Assembly: GCF_002575655.3 (NCBI RefSeq)
Contig: NC_053037.3
Span: 141,805,207-141,869,206, forward strand
Source: Aegilops tauschii subsp. strangulata
Lineage: Eukaryota; Streptophyta; Magnoliopsida; Poales; Poaceae
DNA: 64,000 nt
Direction of reading: 5' to 3'
Below the pieces are notes generated by a model. The model ran no database searches. It had not been told where the DNA came from and was given only the letters and a program-made list of their open reading frames with translations. The first letter of the stretch is position 1. Each line of letters opens with the position of its first letter. Position numbers and translations under genes: made by a program. Positions 1-11,548 of the stretch are shown here, piece by piece.

Positions 1-285
1 TCGAGTGCTAAGCTAACGGAATGGGTCAAGTCAATCACATCATTCTCCTAATGATGTGATCCCATTAATCAAATAACAACTCATGTCTATGGCTAGGAAA
101 CATAACCATCTTTGATCAACGAGCTAGTCAAGTAGAGGCATACTAGTGACACTCTGTTTGTCTATGTATTCACACATGTATTATGTTTCCGGTTAATACA
201 ATTCTAGCATGAAGAATAAACATTTATCACGATATAAGGAAATAAATAATAACTTTATTATTGCCTCTAGGGCATATTTCCTTCA
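1..285 (-). mobile_element. Angela/BARE-1-type Copia LTR fragment
   Basis: The stretch closely matches, in the same direction, the LTR end at 56.9-57.2 kb, including the shared terminal block that reads GGGCATATTTCCTTCA. Read on the minus strand this is the 5' start of an LTR (TGAAGGAAATATGCCC), so the LTR lies in minus orientation and its body continues beyond the window start. It abuts the open reading frame of a host gene at 286. The target duplication cannot be tested because the other flank is outside the window. Confidence 0.85.
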
Positions 286-387
286 CAAAGATCTGCCGAT
301 ATTGGAGCAGACGCGAGAGGCTGATCCCCACAAGACAGAGAGCTCCAAGAAGATGGAGGCAGACACCGAGCCAACCTTAGATACGCT
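286..387 (+). pseudogene. host gene exon, part upstream of the Copia insertion
   Basis: This is the only piece of host DNA between the Angela LTR and the 5-bp target site of the Copia element. It is open in frame from 287 (begins KDLPILEQTREADP) and stays in frame with 9707-9820 once the Copia element and one target copy are removed. The protein is hydrophilic and rich in Glu, Asp and Thr. The start codon and earlier exons are missing, replaced by the Angela LTR. I do not recognise the family. Confidence 0.6.
383..387. repeat. target site duplication, left copy (acgct)
   Basis: Five bases directly before the 5' LTR. The right copy at 9702-9706 reads atgct, one transition away. Five base pairs is the usual duplication length for Copia integration. 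Confidence 0.7.
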
Positions 388-739
388 TGAAAGGACAAGT
401 GCTCCCTGGGTGATTTTGGTAATTAATGTCAACATATTTCTTCTTGGACTAATGTTTTCATCTAGTATGTTTCCGATAAGTTCAACAATGGAGTGGCATG
501 GACTAGAGGATGTGGAACCCCTTCAAGATGATAAGGACAAAAGATTGGCTCAAGCTCAAAGCTCAGGACTCTACATTTTCTATTTTAGTGATCCAAGATC
601 ACATTGAGTCCATAGGAAAGCCAATACTATTAAGAGGGGATGAGGTGTTGCTTAATGGCTTGCTTGCTCAAAGTGCTTAGTGATATGCTCCAAAACCCTC
701 AACCACTTTCTCACATCCACATATGTCCCAAACCAAAAG

Positions 740-1140
740 TCTAACTCGGCCCCACCGAAACTTCCTATCCGGCGCCACCGAGTTCTCTTGACATAGCCAC
801 TGCCAGAAACCCTAATCAATTCGATCTCACCGACGGGATCTCGGTCTCACCGAGATGGGCTTGCAAACTCTCTGTTGCCTATTGCATTAATTTTGGTCTC
901 ACCGAAATATGAAATCGGTCCCGCCGAGTTTGCTTGGCCAACTCTCTGTTGTGCTTATTACCCAAATCGGTCCCACCGAGTTTGTGTAATCGGTCCAACC
1001 GAGATAAGGCTCTACCCTAACCCTAGCACATCGGTCCCACCGAGTTGATCATGTCGGTCCCACCGAAATGCCTAACGGTCACATTATGAACCAAATCGGT
1101 CCGACCAAGTTTTCTGATTCGTTCCCACCGAGTTTGGTGA
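740..1140. repeat. array of palindromic CGGT-nnn-ACCG units in U3
   Basis: About a dozen units such as TCGGTCCCACCGAGTT and CGGTCTCACCGA are spread at irregular spacing just upstream of the LTR TATA box. Each is a near-perfect palindrome around a short centre. The same array recurs in the 3' LTR (8455-8850). Confidence 0.8.
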
Positions 1141-1173
1141 TTTGTGTGTAACAGTTAGATTTTGTGTGGAGGC

Positions 1174-1181
1174 TATATATA
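1174..1181 (+). promoter_or_regulatory. LTR TATA box (TATATATA)
   Basis: TATATATA followed by ACCCCTTC lies just after the palindrome array, where the U3/R promoter of a Copia LTR is expected. The 3' LTR has the same box at 8886-8893. Confidence 0.65.
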
Positions 1182-2166
1182 CCCCTTCAACCACTCTTCA
1201 TTCATGGAGAGAGCCATCAGAACATGCCTACACTTCCAACATACATTTTCTGAGAGAGAACCACCTACACTTGTGTTGAGGTCCAGATATTCCATTCCAA
1301 CCACATAAATCTTGATCTCTGCCCTTTCCCAAGTTGCTTTCCACTCAAATCATCTTTCTACCAAATCCAATCCTATGAGAGAGAGTTGAGTGTTGGGGAG
1401 ACTACCATTTGAAGCACAAGAGCAAGGAGTTCATCATCAACACACCATCTATTACCTCTTGGAGAGTGGTGTCTCCTAGATTGGTTAGGTGTCACTTGGG
1501 AGCCTCCGTCAAGATTGTGGAGTTGAACCAAGGAGTTTGTACGGGCAAGGAGATCACCTACTTCGTGAAGATCTACCCTAGTGAGGCAAGTCCTTCGTGG
1601 GCGATGGCCATGGTGGGATAGACAAGGTTGCTTCTTCGTGGACCCTTCGTGGGTGGAGCCCTCCGTGGACTCGCGCAACCGTTACCCTTTGTGGGTTGAA
1701 GTCTCCATCAACGTGGATGTACGATAGCCCGCAAGAAATCAGTGGAAGTGGGTCCGCCCCTACAACTCATCAAATCTGCCTTCTTTTCTGTTCTGCGCTG
1801 TACATATTCTCAAGTTATGAGAAAGAATGGATTTGAATGCAATTTGGAATTAACAAAATAAACGAATGAAGAATATTTTTACCTCTTATCTGATAAGCAA
1901 TCAAAGCATTATTGGAACCACGGATAAAAAATCTCCGTGTCTCCAATTGCGTTTGCACACTCCAATCCCATCCCTTTGCATTCTTGCAACTTGCATGATT
2001 TACTTTCGGCTGCTCATATACTCTTGTCATGCTTGCTTGATATGTATCGTGAATGTTTGAACTTGTGCTAAAACTCCACTTCAACTTAAAGAATTTAAAA
2101 ACTGCAACTTCTCTTGCTAAGTGTCTATTCACCCCCCTCTAGACACCTCTTCTCGATCCTTTCAAT

Positions 2167-2178
2167 TGGTATCAGAGC
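2167..2178 (+). other. primer binding site (initiator Met tRNA type)
   Basis: TGGTATCAGAGC begins two bases after the end of the 5' LTR. This sequence is complementary to the 3' end of plant initiator methionine tRNA and is the usual Copia minus-strand primer site. Confidence 0.93.
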
Positions 2179-2219
2179 ATTGGTCTCCATTGCCTTGGTT
2201 TAAACACCTTTGGAGGAAG

Positions 2220-5200
2220 ATGGATGAGTCTATGTTGGGGAGTCTTAGACATAGAGTGCCTATACTTGATGGAGAGTACTTTCATGAGTGGAAAAATGAG
2301 ATGCTAGAGATTTTCAATGAATATCATTTGACCAAGTACATTACTACTCCTTGTGATCGCATTGTTGATCCTTTGCATCCCACACCCGATGAGGATCTTG
2401 ACATGATTCGCAATCTTAGAACTATCAATATTATTGTAAGAGGATTGCCTAAAAATTTGATTGCTAGCTTACCTACTCTAGATTGTGCTTACACCATATG
2501 GAGATTTCTAGAGGAACGATTCCCAAATTATTCCTTGAAAAATCTAGATGAGATCCTCCATAAGTCTATTGCCTTGAATAGGATGAGTACTAGTGATCCT
2601 AAGTTTGATGAGTGTCTATTTGAGCTTCGTGATCTCATGCAAACCAAAGGAGATGTTGGAATTATTAGCAATATCATTTCCGAAGTCATTAGAATTCATA
2701 GAGATGAACATTGTTATGGTCATACTTATAATGAATCACTCTCTCTAGGAATTGATCCATCACATGACAATGTTGAACATGGATACTATGATGAGGATGA
2801 TGATAGTGACTATGATCTTGATGATGTGATGAGACACTTTGGTCTTATGGCTAATCTTCGCGGCTACATGGCTGGAGGAAAGGAATGGGTCCTTGATAGT
2901 GGATGTACTGATCATATGACCAGAGACGAAGATATGTTTCGTGAGCTTGCTGAAAATGATGGCCCTCGAAAGTATGTCACTTTCAGTGATAACTCAAAGG
3001 GTAAGGTGGTTGGCCTTGGTAAGGTGGCCATCTCACATGATAGCTCCATACAAAATGTTATGCTCGTTGAATCGCTTGGCTACAATTTACTTTTCGTATC
3101 TAGACTTGCTGACTTTGGTTTCAACGTCCTATTTACTGAAGTAGATTGCCAAGTGTTTCGTAGAGATAATCATAAAACGGTCTTTACCGGTATCCGTAGA
3201 GGTGATCTTTACATTGTTGATTTCACTAAAAAGGCTCAACCTAGAACTTGCTTTATTGCTAAATCTTAGAAAGGATGGTTGTGGCATAGAAGGTTAGGTC
3301 ATGTGGGCATGTGAAATCTTGATAAGCTTATTAAGGGTGATCATATCCTTGGAGTAAAAGATGTTATATTTGACAAGGATAGACTTTGTAGTGCTTGTCA
3401 AGCAGGAAAACAAGTTGGAGGAAGCCACCCCGTGAAGAACATTATGACCACGAGAAGACCGCTTGAGCTACTTCATATGGATCTCCTTGGTCCCAATGCC
3501 TATAAGAGTCTCGGTGGTAACTCATTTGGTCTAGTCATAGTTGATGATTTTTCAAGATTTACGTGGGCGTTCTTTCTTGATGATAAATCGCAGGTCAAAA
3601 AGATCTTCAAGAGCTTCGCTAGGAAGGCCCAAAATTAATTTGAAGTGAATATCAAGAAGGTTCGCAGCGACAATGAAACGGAGTTCAAGAATGCAAATGT
3701 GGACACCTTTCTTGACGAAGAAGGGGTTTCACATGACTTCTCGGCTACATACATGCCTCAACAAAATGGAGTTGTTGAGAGGAAGAACCGACCTCTTATT
3801 GAGATGGCAAGAACGATGCTTGATGAGTACAAGACTCCAAAACACTTTTGGGCGGAAGCGGTTGAGACAGCTTGTCATGCAACAAATCGCTTGTATCTTC
3901 AGAAGCTACTTGGCAAGACGACATATGAGCTCCTCACCGGTAACAAACCCCAAGTTGGATACTTTTGAGTATTTGGCTCAAAGTGTTACATTCTTGATAA
4001 GCATCGTCGTTCTAAATTTGCTCCTAAATCTCATGAGGGTTTCCTACTTGGTTATGGCTCAAACTCTCACACTTACCGTGTCTACAACAGTTTCACCCGA
4101 CAGGTTGAAGAGACGGTAGATGTGAAGTTTGATGAATCTAAAGGCTCGCAAGTAGAGCAATTGCCGATTGATGTAGGGGATAAAGACCCTTCGGAAGCAA
4201 GCCAAGACTTGTCTATTGGCAAGATCCGTCCAACGGAGGTGAAGGAGAGCACCTCGTCCGTCCAAGTGGAAGCTTCTACCTCACGACAAGGTGAACCAAG
4301 AGTCGACATGGAAGCATCCATGAGTGGGACACATCAAGATGAAGAAAACGAGGAAGTACACCAAGATGAACCTCATCAACCTCCTTCTCCACCACGACAA
4401 GAGAACGACAACGTCAACAATGAAGAAAGCCAAAAAGAAGGACAAGATGAAGAAGATGTTCCACCCCGACCCAAGCAAAAGCTCTCACGAGTTAGAGCAA
4501 GAGTCGCCAGAGACCATCCCGTCGAGCAAATCTACAATGACATTCAAACCGGGAGAATCACTCGCTCTAAATCTCGTTTGGCTAATTTTTGTGAACACTA
4601 TTCATTCATCTCGAGTATTGAACCTATGAAGGTTGAAGAATCATTGGAAGATCTGGATTGGATAAACGCCATGCATGAAGAGCTACACAACTTTGAGAGA
4701 AATCAAGTGTGGACATTGGTCGAAAAGCCCGACAACAACCACAACATCATTGGTACCAAATGGGTGTTTCGCAACAAGCAAGATGAAGATGGTCAAGTCG
4801 TCCGCAAAAAAGCTCGTCTAGTCGCCCAAGGCTACACTCAAGTCGAAGGTATGGACTATGGTGAGACATATGCCCCCGTTGCTAGACTTGAGTCCATCCG
4901 CATCTTACTTGCCTATGCTAATCACCATGATATCACTTTATACCAAATGGACATTAAAAGTGCTTTTCTAAATGGTGAAATTGAGGAGGAAGTTTATGTT
5001 AAACAACCTCCCGGCTTTGTCAATCCTAAGAAACCCGATCATGTTTACAAACTTCACAAAGCTCTTTATGGTCTTAAACAAGCTCCTAGAGCGTGGTATA
5101 AATGCTTAACCAAGTTCCTTATTGAAAAAGGCTTTGAGATTGGAAAGATAGACTCTACTCTTTTTACTAAAAGGGTTAATGGTGAGTTATTTGTATGCCA

Positions 5201-6158
5201 AATTTATGTTGCTGATATCATATTTGGCTCAACTAACCCTCATTTTAGTGAGAAGTTTGGAAAGCTAATGTCAAAGAAGTTTGAGATGTCTATGATGAGT
5301 GAACTCAAGTTCTTTCTTGGTTTGCAAATCAAGCAAACTAAGGAAGGCACCTTTATTTCTCAAACAAAGTAGACCAAGGACTTATTCAAGAAGTTCAACA
5401 TGCAAGAAAGCAAAGGTATGAAAACTCCCATGCCTACTAGTGGACATCTTGATTTGACTAAGGATGGTAAACTGGTTGATCAAAAGGCTCATCGCTCTAT
5501 GATTGGATCATTGTTATATCTATGTGCCTCTCGTCCCAATATTATGCTAAGCGTGTGCATGTGTGCCCGATATCAAGCGGCCCCCAATGAATGTCATCTT
5601 AAGGCCGTGAAAAGGATAGTGAGATACTTAATACATACACCAAATTTTGGCATTTGGTATCCTAAGAGATCCTCCTTTGATCTTGTTGGCTATTCCGACT
5701 CGGACTATGCCGGAGACAAGGTTGATAGAAAGTCCACTTCGGGTACTTGTCAATTTCTTGGTAGATCTCTTGTGCCTTGGTCTTCCAAGAAACCAAACTC
5801 GGTATCCTTATCCACCGCCGAAGCGGAATACATTGCCACCGGTTCATGTTGTGCTCAATTACTTTGGACGACCCAAACTCTTAAAGATTATGGGATCAAT
5901 GTGAAACATGTTCCATTGCTTTGTGACAATGAAAGTGCTATTAAGATTGCTCACAACCCCGTGGAACATTCTCGAACTAAGCATATTGAAGTTCGTCATC
6001 ATTTCATTCGAGATCATGTTGCTAAAGGGGGCATTGATCTTAAGCATATTCGTACCGATAAGCAATTAGCGGATATATTCACCAAACCGCTTGATGAGAA
6101 AGTCTTTTGCCGTTTGAGAGGAGAATTGAACATCATTGATGCTTCAAACTTGGAGTAG
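2220..6158 (+). pseudogene. Copia gag-pol polyprotein, broken by stops
   Basis: A single frame runs from the ATG at 2220 to the stop at 6156-6158. Gag comes first; I see no CCHC zinc knuckle in it. Protease follows with VLDSGCTDHM near 2890. Integrase has an HHCC-type finger (WHRRLGH, CSAC) near 3280-3400 and a DDE core (DLLGP, SDNETEF, GVVERKNR) at 3480-3790. Reverse transcriptase begins near 4740 (GTKWVFRNK). RNase H is at 5690-6030 (SDSDYAGD, STAEAEYIA, TKHIEVRHHF). In-frame stops sit at 3267, 3312, 3636, 3966 and 5370. At 3312 and 3966 the expected codon is CGA and at 3636 CAA, so a C-to-T change explains three of five. The catalytic YVDD reads YVAD (GCT at 5211-5213), so the enzyme would be dead even without stops. 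Confidence 0.93.
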
Positions 6159-8084
6159 GAACTCCATTTGGATACATGCAAGGCATGAATCTATGACTAA
6201 TCCTTGATATTTCTCTTATGATGATATTCATATGTCTTGGATATATTTCCACCCTTGCATGTTATCTAACCCTTGTAGGTACTTGGATGAATCTAAATCC
6301 ATGAGATTTCAACTCACTCACATCTTGAGCAATCTCTACATCACCAAGTCTCTACACAATGGTGGTTGATGACAAGGAAGCATGAAATCCTTCAACATAT
6401 CCTTTGACTAATCATATATATATATATCAAATTTCTTTTGGTATCAAGTTTCATGATTGTCATTTTGGATACACAAGTGCTCTTCCTTGCAAAAACTAAC
6501 CCATGTAGGTAGATGAACTCACTTCCAAGTGGTGCTCCCGACTCTTGATGAGCTACATCAACCTCGAGCAACTCACACAAGTTCAACTACATGACTAGGA
6601 TCAACACCACCACCCAAGGTATGTCATTCCATCTTAGAGAAGCTTAACCTCAAGTGATAGGTCAAAGCAACTCAACAAGATGAGAATACATCAAATGCTT
6701 AAACGAAAAATGGTAACCCCATTTTGAGCTTAAATGATGAGTATGACTTATGATCAAGTGTTCTCACTTGACTCCTTAGTCAATATACTCTAACATAGGT
6801 GACTTTGTCACCGCCAAATTCTAAATGAAGTTCTCTAGTGTTTCTTTGAGTTTTTGCATATTGCCCTTTGCATATTTATTCCCCTTCCTTTATCAAAAAA
6901 AAACTTCATCTAGATTTTCTTTTCTCTGTTTTGTTCTGCATTCCCTGCATCCAATTCCTTGCAAATTCTTCAGTTAATTCCTTGCAAATCCTTGTGAGAT
7001 CTTATTTGACTATTGAGCTGAGGTGACAAGTGTTCTCTCTGTGTTGAACTCGGTCACACCGGTATGCCATTTTCGGTCAAACCGACACCTTTCGGTGCTA
7101 CCGAAGAAAACAACTCGGTGTCATCGATTTCTACACACAAAAGACCATTTGCCACATGTTCCTGAATTTTTTATTCCAGCTCCACTCGATGATCCCTGTC
7201 CTCTACCAGCATCACACTCTATATGCTACTTTGCTCTGTGGCTCAAGGACCAAACCTATTTTGACTCACACTCAAGAAGAACCCTTCTTGGAAATTGATG
7301 TCAAAGGGGGGAGAGAGATTACATCAAAGCTTAATTCTTCAAAAGGGGGAAGAGAGAATACTTCAAATAGGAAGGAAGAGAGAAGTCACATAAAAGCCCC
7401 AGATGCCTGGTATTCTAAGAGGAGAGAAGTCACATGTCTTTAGAGGGGAAAAGACATGTTCATGGTTGCTTATTTGGTTTGCTCTGATTTTCTTTGCTCT
7501 GATTTTCTGTTCCCTATCTTCTCCCAGTATCCCATACAAGATTCAGGGGGAGCAAGACATCCAAGGGAAGAAAATCTTTGAATTCATTGCATATCTTTAC
7601 CTTTTGGGGACATGTCTATATCTAATAGAGTATCCAGTGCTCACACTCTACATGTCATCCCAATCTTGGTACTCTTGTGGTTCCTTTTGTTTGCTCTGGC
7701 TAGTAGATGTATCTGTGTTATCTAACCTTGTTTACTCAGGTTCATCCCTTTCTAAGCCAACTCAAGACCACAAGGTAAGTATATGCATCACACTCATGTG
7801 CATGAGTATTTCTTGCTGATGTACATACTGTTTGCAAGAAGGACTCATGAGCATGAAGGTACATTTCCTATATTCCAATCTTTTGCTCTGATGCATATAG
7901 CCAAGATACATATAACACATTGCTTACTTTGCCATGCTTATGCATTCACATGCTCTTATATTCCATATTTACAAGATTGCATACATATAGGGGGAGCCTA
8001 TGCATGTTACATGTCTTTCCAAAGCTTTACTTGTTATTCTCTATATCTTTATCTAAAGCTTTGATGTATGTTTTCATCAATTAC
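6159..8084 (+). other. Copia 3' internal region, env-like position, no intact ORF
   Basis: This 1.9-kb stretch between pol and the polypurine tract is far longer than in most Copia elements and matches the place where SIRE/Maximus elements carry an env-like gene. No long frame remains; the largest pieces are under 140 codons and overlap in different frames. At 7045-7130 it repeats the CGGT/ACCG palindromes of the LTR. An AT-dinucleotide run sits at 6415-6426. Confidence 0.6.
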
Positions 8085-8098
8085 CAAAAATGGGGATA
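8085..8098 (+). other. polypurine tract
   Basis: CAAAAATGGGGATA lies directly before the TG of the 3' LTR, the position of the plus-strand primer. It is interrupted by pyrimidines, as is common in Copia elements. Confidence 0.65.
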
Positions 8099-8099
8099 T

Positions 8100-9701
8100 T
8101 GAAAGCACAAGTGCTCCCTGGGTGATTTTGGTAATTAATGTCAACATATTTCTTGTTGGACTAATGTTTTCATCTAGTATGTTTCAGATAAGTTCAACAA
8201 TGGAGTGGCATGGACTAGAGGATGTGGAACCCCTTCAAGATGATAAAGACAAAGGATTGGCTCAAGCTCAAAGCTCGGGACTCTACATTTTCTATTTTAG
8301 TGATCCAAGATCACATTGAGTCCATAGGAAAGCCAATACTATTAAGATGGGATAAGGTGTTGCTTAATGGCTTGCTTGCTCAAAGTGCTTAGTGATATGC
8401 TCCAAAACCCTCAACCACTTTCTCACATCCACATATGTCCCAAACCAAAAGTCAAACTCGGCCCCACCAAAACTTTCTATCCGGCGCGACCGAGTTCTCT
8501 TTACATAGCCACTGCCAGAAACCCTAATCAATTTGGTCTCACCGATGGTATCTCGGTCTCACCGAGATGGGCTTGCAAACTCTTTGTTGCCTATTGCATT
8601 AATTTCATTCTCACCGAAATATGAAATCGGTCCCACCGAGTTTGCTTGGCCAACTCTCTGTTGTGCTTATTACCCAAGTCGGTCCCACCGAGTTTGTGTA
8701 ATCGGTCCAACCGAGATAACGCTCTACCCTAACCCTAGCACATCGGTCCCACCGAGTTGATCATGTCGATCCCACCGAAATGCCTAACGGTCACATTATG
8801 AACCAAATCGATCCCACCGAGTTTTCTGATTCGGTCCCACCGAGTTCGGTGATTTGTGTGTAACGACTAGATTTTGTGTGGAGGCTATATATACCCCTTC
8901 ACCCACTCTTCATTCGTGGAGAGAGCCATCAGAACATGCCTACACTTCCAACATACATTTTTCTGAGAGAGAACCACCTACACTTGTGTTGAGGTCAAGA
9001 TATTCCATTCCAACCACATAAATCTTGATCTCTGGCCTTTCCCAAGTTGCTTTCCACTCAAATCATCTTTCTACAAATCCAATCCTATGAGAGAGAGTTG
9101 AGTGTTGGGGAGACTATCATTTGAAGCACAAGAGCAAGGAGTTCATCATCAACACACCATCTATTACCTCTTGGAGAGTGGTGTCTCCTAGATTGGTTAG
9201 GTTCCACTTGGGAGCCTCCGTCAAGATTGTGGAGTTGAACTAAGGAGTTTGTACGGGCAAGGAGATCGCCTACTTCTTGAAGATCTACCCTAGTGAGGCA
9301 AGTCCTTCATGGGCGATGGCCATGGTGGGATAGACAAGGTTGCTTCTTCATGGACCCTTCGTGGGTGGAGCCCTCCGTGGACTCGCGCAACCGTTACCCT
9401 TCATGGGTTGAAGTCTCCATCAACGTGGATGTACGATAGCACCACCTATCGGAACCACGGATAAAAAATCTCCGTGTCTACAATTGCGTTTGCACACTCC
9501 AATCCCATCCATTTACATTCTTGCAACTTGCATGATTTACTTTCCGCTGCTCATATACTCTTGTCATGCTTGCTTGATATGTATCATGAATGTTTGAACT
9601 TGTGCTAAAACTCCACTTCAACTTAAAGAATTTAAAAACTGCAACTTTTCTTGCTAAGTATCTGTTCACCCCCCTCTAGACACCTCTGCTCGATCCTTTC
9701 A
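8100..9701 (+). repeat. 3' LTR of the Copia element
   Basis: Starts TGAAAGCA and ends TCCTTTCA, colinear with the 5' LTR. It reads GCACCACCTATC where the 5' LTR has its replaced block. A TATA box is at 8886-8893. Target duplication atgct follows at 9702-9706. Confidence 0.92.
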
Positions 9702-9820
9702 ATGCTCACGGCCACTACAGATATGGTCAACGGCCCCTTTGAGGTTACAGCCCCCGTGGCCCTGCAGGAACAGTTTTCCCCCTTCGAGGATGTGTCCCCC
9801 CTCCCACTGAGCTGCCCAAG
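9702..9820 (+). pseudogene. host gene exon, part downstream of the Copia insertion
   Basis: After the target duplication (9702-9706) the host frame of 287-387 continues without a stop to a splice donor, CCCAAG followed by gtgatt at 9821. The residues include VNGPFEVTAPVALQEQ and LPLSCP. The exon ends with two bases of a codon. This shows the Copia element landed inside a coding exon rather than an intron. Confidence 0.6.
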
Positions 9821-9988
9821 GTGATTTTCTTCTTTGCCGAACTCGATTGTGGTTTTTCATCTAAGTATGTGGTGATGAATAATGCAAAATTCTATTAGCT
9901 TCGATGCCATGCTATACATAGTGGTTTAAATAACTTATGTTTCTTATACTGGAAAGTAATTCAGAATTTGTTTCTGTTTCAATTAGAG

Positions 9989-10283
9989 CCCTGATGCAGA
10001 CAAGGATTGTGTGGTTAAACATGTCACTCGCTATGAGGCGGATGACCTGAATATATGCACTGGGAAAACAGAGTTCTTAGGCTGCTGGATCCTGGAAGCC
10101 ATTTGTGCTTATACCGATGTCGAGTTGTATTCCAGCCTCACTGTTGTCAGGCGTGTTGTCCAGGGTGTACTGAAGCACAAGAAGTTCAAAGCTACTCCTT
10201 CGTTTGTGAGGCATACTATTCTTGTCAAGCTTACGCAGGAAGATGACGTGGCATGCCTCCACAAACAAGTTTATGAGTGGTAA
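9989..10283 (+). pseudogene. terminal exon of the interrupted host gene, family not recognised
   Basis: Intron 9821-9988 ends TTAGAG. Using that AG, the two bases left from the previous exon plus C make an AGC codon, and the frame runs open to TAA at 10281. The exon encodes about 98 residues with a compact, protein-like composition: motifs include KHVTRYEADD, EFLGCWILEA and TPSFVRHTILVKLT, with several Cys and aromatic residues and an end at HKQVYEW. I see no catalytic motif or transmembrane segment and cannot name a family. It looks like genuine gene sequence: the splice keeps frame, and the bases are not transposon-like. The gene is destroyed because its first exon is replaced by the Angela LTR and the next is split by 9.3 kb of Copia DNA. 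Confidence 0.6.
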
Positions 10284-11101
<818 letters not shown>

Positions 11102-11548
11102 TCATGGAACATAACAAACATATACTAGTTCACAACAAAAGACAAAGTTGTGAGAAGGTTTACAAATCAGGAATAAACAAGCAAGGCTTCTCTGAGCAAA
11201 GGGCCTCCCGGTAGGCTTAAATTTCCCGGAGTTCACTCTGGTTTTTTCTTGTTGCCACCGTCCAGGGTTAGGTTCTGTCATTCTAGAATAACCAATTATA
11301 ATTGTGTTCTCAGCTGGAATACTGAACTGAACCATGTAGTGTACTGACCAGCTGAAATTCTTGTGCATTCCACTAAACTTAAGCACCGCTATTTGCAGAA
11401 ATAACAAGACAACAATGCCTCTTGTCGGCACACCTGTCCCAAAAACCTCCGTGCAGCCGTGCCAACTAGTCCTCGGTCCATGGATCACCTCGTAGAAAGT
11501 GCATTCCAGACTAGGATGCAGTTGTTTTCGCTCGTCCCTGCACTGCAA
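11102..11548 (-). CDS. possible unrecognised coding segment, minus strand
   Basis: A minus-strand frame of about 148 codons stays open in DNA of moderate AT content, where chance frames of this length are less common. The predicted product contains FYEVIHGPRTSWHGCTEVFG and SWSVHYMVQFSIPAENTI, mixed hydrophobic and polar, with no domain I can name. It converges on the host gene at 10.3 kb. No TATA box or clear splice pair decides its limits. It may be a gene remnant, or an accidental frame. Confidence 0.2.
   Translation of the reverse strand: MQCRDERKQLHPSLECTFYEVIHGPRTSWHGCTEVFGTGVPTRGIVVLLFLQIAVLKFSGMHKNFSWSVHYMVQFSIPAENTIIIGYSRMTEPNPGRWQQEKTRVNSGKFKPTGRPFAQRSLACLFLICKPSHNFVFCCELVYVCYVP

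Larger units (their letters stand above)
388..2164 (+). repeat. 5' LTR of the Copia element
   Basis: Starts TGAAAGGA and ends TCCTTTCA, an 8-bp terminal inverted repeat, directly followed by the primer binding site. It aligns with 8100-9701 along its length. It is 1777 bp against 1602 bp because 1728-1911 holds a block that the 3' LTR replaces with about ten bases. The U3 part (740-1140) is an array of short palindromes of the type CGGTCCCACCGAG. Confidence 0.92.
388..9701 (+). mobile_element. full-length Copia LTR retrotransposon (Maximus/SIRE type)
   Basis: All structural parts are present in order: 5' LTR, primer binding site, gag-pol in one frame, a long 3' region, polypurine tract and 3' LTR. 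The order integrase, reverse transcriptase, RNase H is that of Copia. The nearly 2 kb between the pol stop and the 3' LTR fits the SIRE/Maximus lineage, which carries an env-like or long 3' region there. The clade is inferred from layout and motifs, not from a tree. The element is not autonomous now: pol has several stops and the YVDD box is altered. Its LTRs differ by point changes and by one replaced block, so the insertion is not recent. Confidence 0.9.
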
